Below are positions 1-7,262 of a stretch of DNA of 29,776 bases, in pieces. The position numbers and the translations under genes were made by a program. Where the stretch lies: contig DBNM01000177.1 of assembly GCA_002299135.1 (NCBI GenBank), positions 3,338 through 33,113 of the forward strand, read 5' to 3'. A model generated the notes under the pieces. That model did not search any database. It was not told the DNA's origin and saw only the letters and a program-made list of their open reading frames with translations. The first letter of the stretch is position 1; every line of letters begins with the position of its first letter. Source of the DNA: Candidatus Neomicrothrix sp. UBA672. GTDB lineage: Bacteria; Actinomycetota; Acidimicrobiia; Acidimicrobiales; MedAcidi-G1.

Positions 1-261
1 GAGGAGGGCCTTACAAGATTGACGGCTTTATTCACTCGGCTGAATTCTCTACTTGATGACAATCCAAGAGTGTTGTTGCATCGCGAAGAGCTGGGCGACC
101 AAATTTGTGGTCTGATTGCAGCGTACCTTTTGTGGCGTGAATTAGTTCCTACAGGACCACGCGCAATTGAAGTTGTTGAACAGCTTTTTGAAAAGCAAAT
201 CGGAAGCGATGGTCGCGAGATAGTCGAACTTATAGAGATTGAAAGTCAAAGTAATTCATAG
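1..261 (+). CDS. Unrecognised protein, C-terminal part (5' end outside window)
   Basis: The reading frame is open from base 1 to the TAG at 259-261, so this is probably the C-terminal end of a longer gene. A TTG at 19 could start an 80-residue protein, but upstream codons continue in frame without a stop. The visible part is mostly helical and charged. It includes HREELGDQICGLIAAYLLW near the middle, which could be an amphipathic helix or a short hydrophobic segment, and an acidic C-terminus. I do not recognise the family. It ends 5 bases before panC on the same strand, so the two are probably co-transcribed. In Mycobacterium a Rossmann-like DUF2520 gene precedes panC, but I see no resemblance to it here. 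Confidence 0.6.
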   Translation, partial: EEGLTRLTALFTRLNSLLDDNPRVLLHREELGDQICGLIAAYLLWRELVPTGPRAIEVVEQLFEKQIGSDGREIVELIEIESQSNS

Positions 262-266
262 TTCTT

Positions 267-1124
267 ATGGAGATAGTTACTTCAGTTAAGGATTTCCAAA
301 ATCTTCTAAATGAAAGACGAAATCTAGGAGAGGAAATAGGTTTCGTCCCTACGATGGGTGCTCTCCATGAAGGGCACACTTCACTGATTGACACTTCAGT
401 CAAGCAGAAGAAAACTACCGTTGTCTCAATCTTTATAAATCCACTTCAGTTTTCCGATGAAGAAGATTTAGATGATTATCCTTCAAGTTTAGAAAAAGAT
501 GAGGAGACTTGTTTAAAGCATAAAGTTGATCTTCTTTTCTGCCCGACGCGAAAAGAGATTTATCCAAAAGGGATGCCGGAACCAGCAGAGATCGGTGAAA
601 TTGCAAAAATCCTTGAAGGAAAGAGTAGACCTTCTCATTTTCCCGGCGTTGTAACAGTTGTTGCACGATTATTCGAAATCGTTGGTAAAGCTTGTGCGTA
701 TTTTGGGGAAAAAGATTTTCAACAGATGATGGTTGTAAATGACCTTGTTAAACGCCATAGATTTCCCATTGAAATTGTTGCATGTCCAACTATCCGTCAA
801 ATCGATGGGTTAGCTCTTTCAAGCCGAAATGTTTATTTAACAGAAGAGCAACGTGTAGATGCCCCTGTGCTTTACCGCGCTTTGACTGCAGGAGCAGAGT
901 TAATTTCCGATGGAGAAAAAAAATCCGAAAATTTGAAAAAATTGATAAGTGACATAGTAGTAAACGAATCAAAAGGTGACTTGGATTACGTAGGAATTGT
1001 CGATTCTGAAACTTTTACTCCACTTGATTCATTGAACGATTCTGGGAAGCAGATCCGAATATTAATCGCATGCGATTTCGGAACTGCTCGTTTAATAGAC
1101 AATATTGGTGTTGTTATTCCTTAA
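267..1124 (+). CDS. panC: Pantothenate synthetase PanC
   Basis: Cytosolic pantoate-beta-alanine ligase joins D-pantoate and beta-alanine with ATP (via pantoyl-adenylate) to make pantothenate, the precursor of coenzyme A. The 285-residue length is normal for the family. The N-terminus carries FVPTMGALHEGH, with the HxGH nucleotide-binding motif at residues 34-37. The FGEKDFQQ segment lies near residue 145, and the pantoate/ATP site LSSRNVYL is near residues 184-191. The gene follows the preceding frame by 5 bases without an obvious Shine-Dalgarno sequence, which suggests translational coupling. With coaX downstream it forms a CoA-biosynthesis pair. The panD gene that often sits between them in actinobacteria is not present in the 169-base gap. 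Confidence 0.96.
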   Translation: MEIVTSVKDFQNLLNERRNLGEEIGFVPTMGALHEGHTSLIDTSVKQKKTTVVSIFINPLQFSDEEDLDDYPSSLEKDEETCLKHKVDLLFCPTRKEIYPKGMPEPAEIGEIAKILEGKSRPSHFPGVVTVVARLFEIVGKACAYFGEKDFQQMMVVNDLVKRHRFPIEIVACPTIRQIDGLALSSRNVYLTEEQRVDAPVLYRALTAGAELISDGEKKSENLKKLISDIVVNESKGDLDYVGIVDSETFTPLDSLNDSGKQIRILIACDFGTARLIDNIGVVIP

Positions 1125-1158
1125 AGTTAAAAGTCGACTGCTAGAACCCACTTGAGGC

Positions 1159-1186
1159 ACTACCCTTAAAACAGGTAGTTCTTTTA
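1159..1186 (+). terminator. Possible weak intrinsic terminator after panC
   Basis: A 6-bp stem, ACTACC (1159-1164) pairing with GGTAGT (1174-1179) around a 9-base loop, is followed by TCTTTTACTT. The stem is short and the T run is interrupted, so termination would be partial at best. Its place, between panC and a possible coaX promoter, fits. Confidence 0.3.
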
Positions 1187-1232
1187 CTTCATTAGGACTA
1201 ATAGTTTTTAAAGTGAGTGTTACCTGATTGGT

Positions 1233-1260
1233 TTGTCTTATCTTTGTGTGAGACTAAATT
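1233..1260 (+). promoter_or_regulatory. Possible sigma-70-type promoter for coaX-lysS
   Basis: TTGTCT (1233-1238) and TAAATT (1255-1260) are separated by 16 bases, each matching four of six consensus positions. The start codon of coaX lies 34 bases beyond, with a good GAGAGGA ribosome binding site between. The match is moderate and the region is AT-rich, so chance is possible. Confidence 0.3.
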
Positions 1261-1293
1261 TCTACTGGAAAAGCGATTTGTGAGAGGAAAAGA

Positions 1294-2088
1294 ATGCTTT
1301 TAACCATTGATGTAGGGAATACTCAGACGGTTATAGGGCTTTACGAGAGTTCTGCATCAGCTAGTGAGGCTGATGCAGGCCTTTTGGATTTTTGGCGAAT
1401 TGCTACCGACGATGATCGAACTTCTGACGAACATGCAGTAATTATTAGAGATCTGGTTAGGTCTTCTGGTTATAAAGATGAGTTTGACGGAATCGCAATT
1501 TGTTCAGGTGTTCCACGTGTATTAGCAAGTCTTCGTGAGATGGTTGGTAGATATATGGAATTAGAACCAATAGTTATTGAACCTGGAGTTCGTACTGGAA
1601 TGCCCATACTTTATGACAATCCTCGCGAGGTCGGTGCAGATCGTATTGCAAATGCTGTTGCGGCTTTCGACTTATACGGTGGTCCATCTGTAGTTGTTGA
1701 TTTTGGAACCGGAAATAATTTCGATGTTATCTCTTCAGAGGGGGAATTTCTTGGCGGTGCTATAGCTCCTGGTATTGAGATAAGTCTGGATGCTCTTTTC
1801 GAACGAGCCGCTGCTTTGAGAGCTATCGAGTTAACTGAACCACGAAGCGTTATTGGTAAAAGCACAGTCGAATCCCTTCAATCAGGAGCTATTTATGGTT
1901 TTGCTTCTCAAGTAGATGGGATGGTTGAGCGATTTAGAGAGGAATTAAATGATTGCACAGTGATTGCTACTGGCGGCTTAGCACATCTGATTGCTCCAGT
2001 AGCTACATCAATTGACCATGTTGAACCGTTTTTAACTTTGCATGGGCTGAGACTTGTATACGATCTAAATAGGGGTGATGATGGATAG
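1294..2088 (+). CDS. coaX: Type III pantothenate kinase CoaX
   Basis: This enzyme phosphorylates pantothenate, the first committed step of CoA synthesis. It belongs to the ASKHA fold and typically needs a monovalent cation. The 264 residues match the family. The phosphate loop DVGNT is at residues 6-10, the pantothenate-site segment GADRIANAVAA near 114-124, and GGAIAPGI and ATGGLA follow. The second phosphate motif reads DFGTGNNFD (from residue 136), where most family members have DFGTATTFD. The key Asp and Gly are kept, but the Ala-Thr-Thr is replaced by Gly-Asn-Asn. The ATG is preceded by GAGAGGA. The 3' end overlaps the start of lysS, indicating co-translation. Confidence 0.94.
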   Translation: MLLTIDVGNTQTVIGLYESSASASEADAGLLDFWRIATDDDRTSDEHAVIIRDLVRSSGYKDEFDGIAICSGVPRVLASLREMVGRYMELEPIVIEPGVRTGMPILYDNPREVGADRIANAVAAFDLYGGPSVVVDFGTGNNFDVISSEGEFLGGAIAPGIEISLDALFERAAALRAIELTEPRSVIGKSTVESLQSGAIYGFASQVDGMVERFREELNDCTVIATGGLAHLIAPVATSIDHVEPFLTLHGLRLVYDLNRGDDG

Positions 2089-3490
2089 AGAAATTCCTTT
2101 TCGGTTCGAAGTCACAAATTCAGCTTCTCAACTCCTATCCGAACATTCAGATTTGGCTGAAGGGGATAGTAGCGGAATAACGGTTTCAGTCGCCGGTAGA
2201 TTGATGTTGCGCCGAGATCAAGGAAAAATAGTTTTTGGCGTTTTGCAAGACTCAACTGAACGTATCCAGCTGTTTGCTTCCGAAAAAAATACTCCTGATT
2301 TTGAAATTTTTTCTAATTTGCATTTGGGTGACTGGCTGGGGGTAACTGGGGAAGTAATTAAAACAAAAAGAGGTGAAGTTTCCGTTCGTGTTGATTCATG
2401 GGTCCTTTTAGCTGAAGCAAAGCGTTCTTTTCCTGACAAATGGCATGGCATATCTGATACCGATATTCGTTACAGACAAAGATATGTGGATCTTTGGGTT
2501 ACAGAAGAATCTCGTGAGACATTCAGAACTAGAAGTCGAATCATCTCGTTAATTCGAAATTGGCTTGAGAACCGAGATTTTATGGAAGTAGAAACTCCGG
2601 TCTTTCATCCAATTCCAGGGGGAGCTGCAGCTCGTCCTTTTGAAACTCACCACAATGCTCTCGATATTGATTTATTTTTACGAATTGCACCTGAGTTGTA
2701 TTTAAAGAGGCTGGTCGTAGGAGGATTCGAAAAAGTTTTTGAAATGGCCCGTGTCTTCAGAAACGAAGGAATTTCCACACGTCACAACCCAGAATTTACA
2801 ATGCTTGAGCTCTATGAAGCTTATGCAGATTACGAAGACATTATGAGACTGGTGGAAGACTTGGTTTCCGAACTCGCTTTGGAAATTTGCGGCTCAACAG
2901 TAATTCAATATGACGGCCGTGAATTAGATCTTTCAACTCCGTGGGAAAGATCCAGCATGTTGGATCTTCTAAATGGAAAAATTCAAACCGATATTAATTT
3001 ACAGACTCCAATAGAAGAATTAAGAAAGCTTTGTGAAGATCTGTCAGTTCCATTTAAGGATCATTATGGACCTGGAAAGTTGATTCTTGAACTATACGAG
3101 AAGACGACTGAGCCAGAACTATGGGGCCCAATATTTGTAACTGACTATCCACAAGAAGTATCACCTCTTTCAAGAGCTCACAGAAGCAATCCAGACTTGG
3201 TTGAACGGTTCGAAGCTATTGTCGCTGGTCGAGAGTTATGCAATGCATTTTCTGAAGTTGTTGATCCGGATGACCAGAGATCACGCTTTGCTGCTCAGGA
3301 GAAGAGTAGAGATGCTGGAGATGAAGAAGCGATGGTAGTTGATGAGGATTATTTAAGAGCTTTGGAATATGGGTTACCGCCAACAGGTGGTCTGGGTATA
3401 GGAATAGATCGCCTAATCATGATCCTTACCGACACTCAGGCAATTAGAGATGTAATTCTTTTCCCCACGTTAAGACCCGAGCAGGATTAA
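2081..3490 (+). CDS. lysS: Lysyl-tRNA synthetase, class II
   Basis: Charges tRNA-Lys with lysine. The N-terminal OB-fold anticodon-binding domain (roughly residues 30-130, including SVAGRLMLRRDQGK) precedes a class II catalytic core. Motif 1 lies around VETPVFHPIPGGAAARPF. Motif 2 is FEMARVFRNEGIST with RHNPEFT near residue 220. Motif 3 is GGLGIGIDRL near residue 436. The total of about 469 residues is normal for bacterial LysRS. Three consecutive possible starts occur: GTG 2075, ATG 2078 and ATG 2081. AGGGG at 2071-2075 is best spaced for ATG 2081, so I chose it. All three overlap the end of coaX. The stop codon directly abuts the stop of the convergent polyprenyl synthase, with no intervening base. 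Confidence 0.95.
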   Translation: MDREIPFRFEVTNSASQLLSEHSDLAEGDSSGITVSVAGRLMLRRDQGKIVFGVLQDSTERIQLFASEKNTPDFEIFSNLHLGDWLGVTGEVIKTKRGEVSVRVDSWVLLAEAKRSFPDKWHGISDTDIRYRQRYVDLWVTEESRETFRTRSRIISLIRNWLENRDFMEVETPVFHPIPGGAAARPFETHHNALDIDLFLRIAPELYLKRLVVGGFEKVFEMARVFRNEGISTRHNPEFTMLELYEAYADYEDIMRLVEDLVSELALEICGSTVIQYDGRELDLSTPWERSSMLDLLNGKIQTDINLQTPIEELRKLCEDLSVPFKDHYGPGKLILELYEKTTEPELWGPIFVTDYPQEVSPLSRAHRSNPDLVERFEAIVAGRELCNAFSEVVDPDDQRSRFAAQEKSRDAGDEEAMVVDEDYLRALEYGLPPTGGLGIGIDRLIMILTDTQAIRDVILFPTLRPEQD

Positions 3491-4504
3491 TTATTTTTTA
3501 AAATGATTGACCTGGTTTGCGAGAATGGTGCAGGTAGATTTCAGGATTTCTGCCGTTGGATTATTCGGAAGGTTTTTTAAAGATTGTTGAGCTTCATGTG
3601 TGAAACCCAGAGCGGTTTCTATCGTGGAGATTATGGCTTCATCTGACCTAACAAGAATTAAGGCTTCATCTCTTTTATCACTACTTATGGGGTTACTTAA
3701 GAGGTCTTTTAAAGCTTCACCATTCGGGCCTTTAAGTGCTCTAATAACTGGGAGAGTGTAGACACCTTCTAGCATGTCGTTTCCTGAAGGTTTACCAAGC
3801 TCTTTTTCACTTGCCATTACATCCAAGAGGTCATCAACAATTTGAAAAGCAATTCCATAGAGATTCCCGAATTTTGTTACTGCTTTAACCACTTCTTCTG
3901 GATATTCAGAAACAATTGCTCCAACTTTTGCTGAAGCTGAAAGAAGCGCACCGGTTTTACCTGAGATTGAAGACATGTATGCGTCTTCAGTTCTTGTGAT
4001 GTCATATGCAGAATTAACTTCCCGAATTTGACCTTCACAAAGTGCGGCAATAGTTGAGGCGAGCAAACCCGCGACTTCGGCTCCAAGTCCAGCAGCTATT
4101 TCAGAGGCTCTTGCTAATAAGTAGTCGCCTCCAAGAATCGCTTCGTGGTTACCCCATTCCTCATTCACACTTTTAACGTTCCTGCGAGTTTTAGCACCAT
4201 CCATTACATCATCGTGATAAAGAGAACCTTGATGAACCAGCTCGACTGCTACGCCACCAAGAATTACTTCTCGACTTGGAGCAACTGGTTTGTCTTCAAG
4301 TATCTGAGAAGATGCAATAGCAAGACTTGGTCTGATTCGTTTACCTCCCGCATCGATTAAATGGCGCGAAAGTTTTGTAAGAAGAGGCTCTTCAGCTTTA
4401 ACAGCGATTCTTAGTTCTTCTTCCACTCTTTCCAAGGCACTTTTAATACCTGGCAAAGTGAGGAGCGTGTAGGAGTCATCATCCACGTGCCGAGGATACG
4501 ACAT
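3491..4504 (-). CDS. Polyprenyl diphosphate synthase (trans, long chain)
   Basis: Condenses isopentenyl diphosphate onto allylic diphosphates to make an all-trans prenyl chain, probably the menaquinone side chain. The 337-residue protein has GGKRIRP (53-59), the first aspartate-rich motif DDVMD (98-102), GDYLLARA and the second aspartate-rich motif DDLLD (224-228). The residues just upstream of the first motif are small (HQGS), a pattern associated in the family with long products such as hepta- to octaprenyl diphosphate. The exact chain length is inference. The gene reads convergently into lysS and divergently from clpC, so its promoter must lie in 4505-4627. It could supply the quinone pathway, while the ispD/ispF genes further on supply isopentenyl diphosphate. 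Confidence 0.93.
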   Translation of the reverse strand: MSYPRHVDDDSYTLLTLPGIKSALERVEEELRIAVKAEEPLLTKLSRHLIDAGGKRIRPSLAIASSQILEDKPVAPSREVILGGVAVELVHQGSLYHDDVMDGAKTRRNVKSVNEEWGNHEAILGGDYLLARASEIAAGLGAEVAGLLASTIAALCEGQIREVNSAYDITRTEDAYMSSISGKTGALLSASAKVGAIVSEYPEEVVKAVTKFGNLYGIAFQIVDDLLDVMASEKELGKPSGNDMLEGVYTLPVIRALKGPNGEALKDLLSNPISSDKRDEALILVRSDEAIISTIETALGFTHEAQQSLKNLPNNPTAEILKSTCTILANQVNHFKK

Positions 4505-4585
4505 TTTTACCCCATCTCGAAACTGTCAAAGAAAGGTTCTTTAAAATAGCTGTTTTCTTTATCGCTGGTACATTACAGAGATAGG

Positions 4586-4602
4586 TACAATTAATATTAA
4601 TT
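4586..4602. promoter_or_regulatory. Candidate -10 box and AT palindrome upstream of clpC
   Basis: The 123-base divergent region 4505-4627 contains TACAAT at 4586-4591, overlapping a perfect 14-bp palindrome AATTAATATTAATT at 4589-4602, 26-42 bases before the clpC start. I found no convincing -35 hexamer for either strand, and no HspR (HAIR) or CIRCE site. The palindrome is pure A/T, so it may be chance. Confidence 0.25.
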
Positions 4603-4627
4603 AGTTTAATTTTCGGGAGATTACCAG

Positions 4628-7174
4628 TTGTTTGAACGGTTCACAGACAGAGCTCGTCGTGTGGTGGTGTTAGCGCAAGAAGAAGCGCGTCTATTAAATC
4701 ATAATTACATTGGCACCGAGCATATTTTACTTGGGCTTATCCATGAAGGAGAAGGAGTGGCTGCTAAGGCACTTGAATCCTTAGGAATTTCACTTGAAGG
4801 AGTGCGTGGTCAGGTAGAGGAACTAATTGGACAAGGTGGAAGTTCTCCAAGTGGCCATATACCTTTCACGCCTCGTGCAAAGAAAGTTCTAGAATTGTCC
4901 TTAAGAGAAGCGCTTCAATTAGGTCACAACTACATAGGCACCGAGCATATACTTTTGGGCTTGATCCGCGAAGGAGAAGGAGTGGCTGCTCAAGTATTGG
5001 TTAAGTTGGGTGCAGATTTGTCTAGAGTTCGGCAACAAGTTATCCAACTCCTTTCGGGCTATGCCGGATCAGGAGGTCCAATGGGGGCGGCCTCCGAGAA
5101 AGCTGGTGCTACTACTGGGGGTAGGGGAACGGAATCACAGTCAGGTTCGCTTGTTCTAGATCAATTCGGAAGAAATCTAACCCAAGCCGCAACAGAAAAA
5201 AAGTTAGATCCAGTAATTGGTAGAAAGCGTGAATTGGAACGTGTAATGCAGGTTCTTTCACGTCGCACAAAAAATAATCCTGTACTCGTAGGAGAACCAG
5301 GTGTAGGTAAGACAGCTATTGTTGAAGGCCTTGCTCAAATGGTTGCCGGAGGCGATGTCCCAGAGACAATTCAAGGGAAGCAAATCTATACTCTGGATTT
5401 GGGTGCCCTAGTGGCAGGAAGCCGCTATAGAGGTGATTTTGAAGAACGACTCAAAAAAGTCTTAAAAGAAATAAAAACAAGAGGCGACATTGTTTTGTTT
5501 ATTGATGAAATTCATACTTTGGTTGGAGCCGGTGCCGCAGAAGGAGCAATAGATGCAGCGTCGATTTTAAAGCCCATGCTAGCTAGAGGTGAGCTACAGA
5601 CAATCGGTGCTACCACTATGGAAGAATATAGAAAACATATAGAAAAAGATGCTGCTTTAGAACGACGTTTTCAACCAATAACTGTTGATGAGCCCGATGT
5701 TGCTCACACTATTGAGATACTCAAGGGTTTAAGAGAGCGGTATGAATCACATCACCGAGTCACAATCACCGACCAAGCTCTTATAGCAGCGGCTAATTTG
5801 GCTGATCGTTACATTTCTGACCGCCATCTTCCAGATAAAGCAATTGATCTAATTGATGAGGCGGGTTCTCGTCTTCGTCTTAGACGTATGAACACTCCAG
5901 ATGATTTAAGAGAGCTTGAAGTTGAATTAGCTGAAGTTGTTCAGCGTAAAAAAGCAGCTGTCGAATCCCAAGATTTTGAAGAAGCAGGAAATCTGCGTGA
6001 CCGTGAAAAAGAACTAATCTCGAGTAAGTCAGAACGAGAAGAAGAGATTAAATCATCGGGTGTAGACCTCTTTGATGAAGTAGATGAAGAGTGCATAGCG
6101 GAAGTTCTATCTGTATGGACGGGTATACCTGTTTACAAACTCACTGAGGAAGAAACTCAAAAACTTCTTCATATGGAAGATGATCTTCATAAGCGAGTAA
6201 TTGGTCAAGAAGACGCTATCCATGCAGTTAGCCAAGCAATTAGAAGAACTAGGGCAGGTCTAAAAGACCCGAAACGGCCATCAGGTTCGTTTGTTTTTCT
6301 AGGCCCTTCAGGAGTCGGTAAAACCGAATTGGCTAAAACGTTGGCAGAGTTTCTTTTTGGTGATGAACAGGCCTTGATATCTCTTGACATGTCTGAATAT
6401 ATGGAAAAGCACACAGTGAGCAGACTCTTAGGTTCACCTCCAGGCTACGTAGGGTATGACGAGGGAGGTCAACTTACTGAAGCGGTAAGAAGGAAACCAT
6501 TTTCTGTAGTTCTTTTTGATGAAGTTGAAAAAGCCCACCCAGATGTTTTCAACACGCTATTACAGATACTTGAAGAAGGCAGACTTACAGATTCTCAAGG
6601 ACGATCAGTTGATTTCCGAAACACTGTATTAATTATGACATCTAATTTAGGGACCGCAGATTTACGTAAAGCTAATTTAGGTTTCACTAAAGCTGATGAA
6701 GCTGTTAGCTATGAGCGGATGAAAGAAAAAGTTCAAGATGCTTTAAAACTTCATTTCCGCCCAGAGTTTCTTAATCGAATTGATGAAACGATTGTTTTCC
6801 ATGAATTAACCATGGAAGAAGTAACGAGAATTGTTGATTTGATGATCAACCGCTTATCCAATCAATTAGCTGGTCAAGGAATGGGCTTGGAGTTGACTGA
6901 TGCGGTTAAACATCATCTAGCCGAACATGGCTATGATCCGACATTAGGAGCCAGACCTTTAAGACGAGCTATTCAAAGACTCATAGAAGATCCACTTTCA
7001 GAACTCCTTCTACATAAAGAATTTAAAGCAGGTGAGATTGTAATCGTGGACGTAGAAGATGTTCCAGAGGAGAATGCTGATGATTCCACCCATGACGGTA
7101 AGAAAGTAGTTTTCCGTTCAACTGCAGGATTTGAACCACCTACCATGGAGATGGTAGCTGAGGGAGTTGAATAG
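4628..7174 (+). CDS. clpC: ATP-dependent Clp protease ATPase subunit ClpC
   Basis: A class-1 AAA+ unfoldase that feeds substrates to ClpP in the cytosol. The 848 residues show two Clp_N repeats (about 7-70 and 82-146). The first AAA module has Walker A GEPGVGKT near residue 221 and Walker B VLFIDEIHT near 290. A UVR/middle domain coiled coil lies around 425-470 (QRKKAAVESQDFEEAGNLR). The second AAA module has GPSGVGKTEL near 559 and sensor-2 GARPLRR. The start is TTG, because the conserved N-terminus MFERFTDRARR begins there, with CGGGAGA about 8 bases upstream as a ribosome binding site. It is adjacent to lysS/coaX/panC much as in Mycobacterium, although no lsr2 gene is present. No clpP is in the window. 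Confidence 0.97.
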   Translation: MFERFTDRARRVVVLAQEEARLLNHNYIGTEHILLGLIHEGEGVAAKALESLGISLEGVRGQVEELIGQGGSSPSGHIPFTPRAKKVLELSLREALQLGHNYIGTEHILLGLIREGEGVAAQVLVKLGADLSRVRQQVIQLLSGYAGSGGPMGAASEKAGATTGGRGTESQSGSLVLDQFGRNLTQAATEKKLDPVIGRKRELERVMQVLSRRTKNNPVLVGEPGVGKTAIVEGLAQMVAGGDVPETIQGKQIYTLDLGALVAGSRYRGDFEERLKKVLKEIKTRGDIVLFIDEIHTLVGAGAAEGAIDAASILKPMLARGELQTIGATTMEEYRKHIEKDAALERRFQPITVDEPDVAHTIEILKGLRERYESHHRVTITDQALIAAANLADRYISDRHLPDKAIDLIDEAGSRLRLRRMNTPDDLRELEVELAEVVQRKKAAVESQDFEEAGNLRDREKELISSKSEREEEIKSSGVDLFDEVDEECIAEVLSVWTGIPVYKLTEEETQKLLHMEDDLHKRVIGQEDAIHAVSQAIRRTRAGLKDPKRPSGSFVFLGPSGVGKTELAKTLAEFLFGDEQALISLDMSEYMEKHTVSRLLGSPPGYVGYDEGGQLTEAVRRKPFSVVLFDEVEKAHPDVFNTLLQILEEGRLTDSQGRSVDFRNTVLIMTSNLGTADLRKANLGFTKADEAVSYERMKEKVQDALKLHFRPEFLNRIDETIVFHELTMEEVTRIVDLMINRLSNQLAGQGMGLELTDAVKHHLAEHGYDPTLGARPLRRAIQRLIEDPLSELLLHKEFKAGEIVIVDVEDVPEENADDSTHDGKKVVFRSTAGFEPPTMEMVAEGVE

Positions 7175-7221
7175 AAATTTGCCAGCTATTTTAACTTCAT
7201 CAAGGAGTTATATTTAGCTGA

Positions 7222-7246
7222 TTTGCTAATGTTTAGAATTAGCAAA
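7222..7246. repeat. Perfect inverted repeat between clpC and the lipoprotein gene
   Basis: TTTGCTAA (7222-7229) and TTAGCAAA (7239-7246) are perfect 8-bp inverted arms separated by 9 bases. The innermost T/A can add a ninth pair. No T run follows on the plus strand, so it does not look like a standard terminator. It lies 17 bases before the next start codon and could be an operator or an mRNA hairpin. Confidence 0.45.
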
Positions 7247-7262
7247 GTGTCTGAAATTTGAT

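Noticed and set aside
4524..4529. TTGACA on the minus strand before the polyprenyl synthase
   Set aside because: A -10 at normal spacing would fall on the start codon, so it is unlikely to drive that gene unless transcripts are leaderless.
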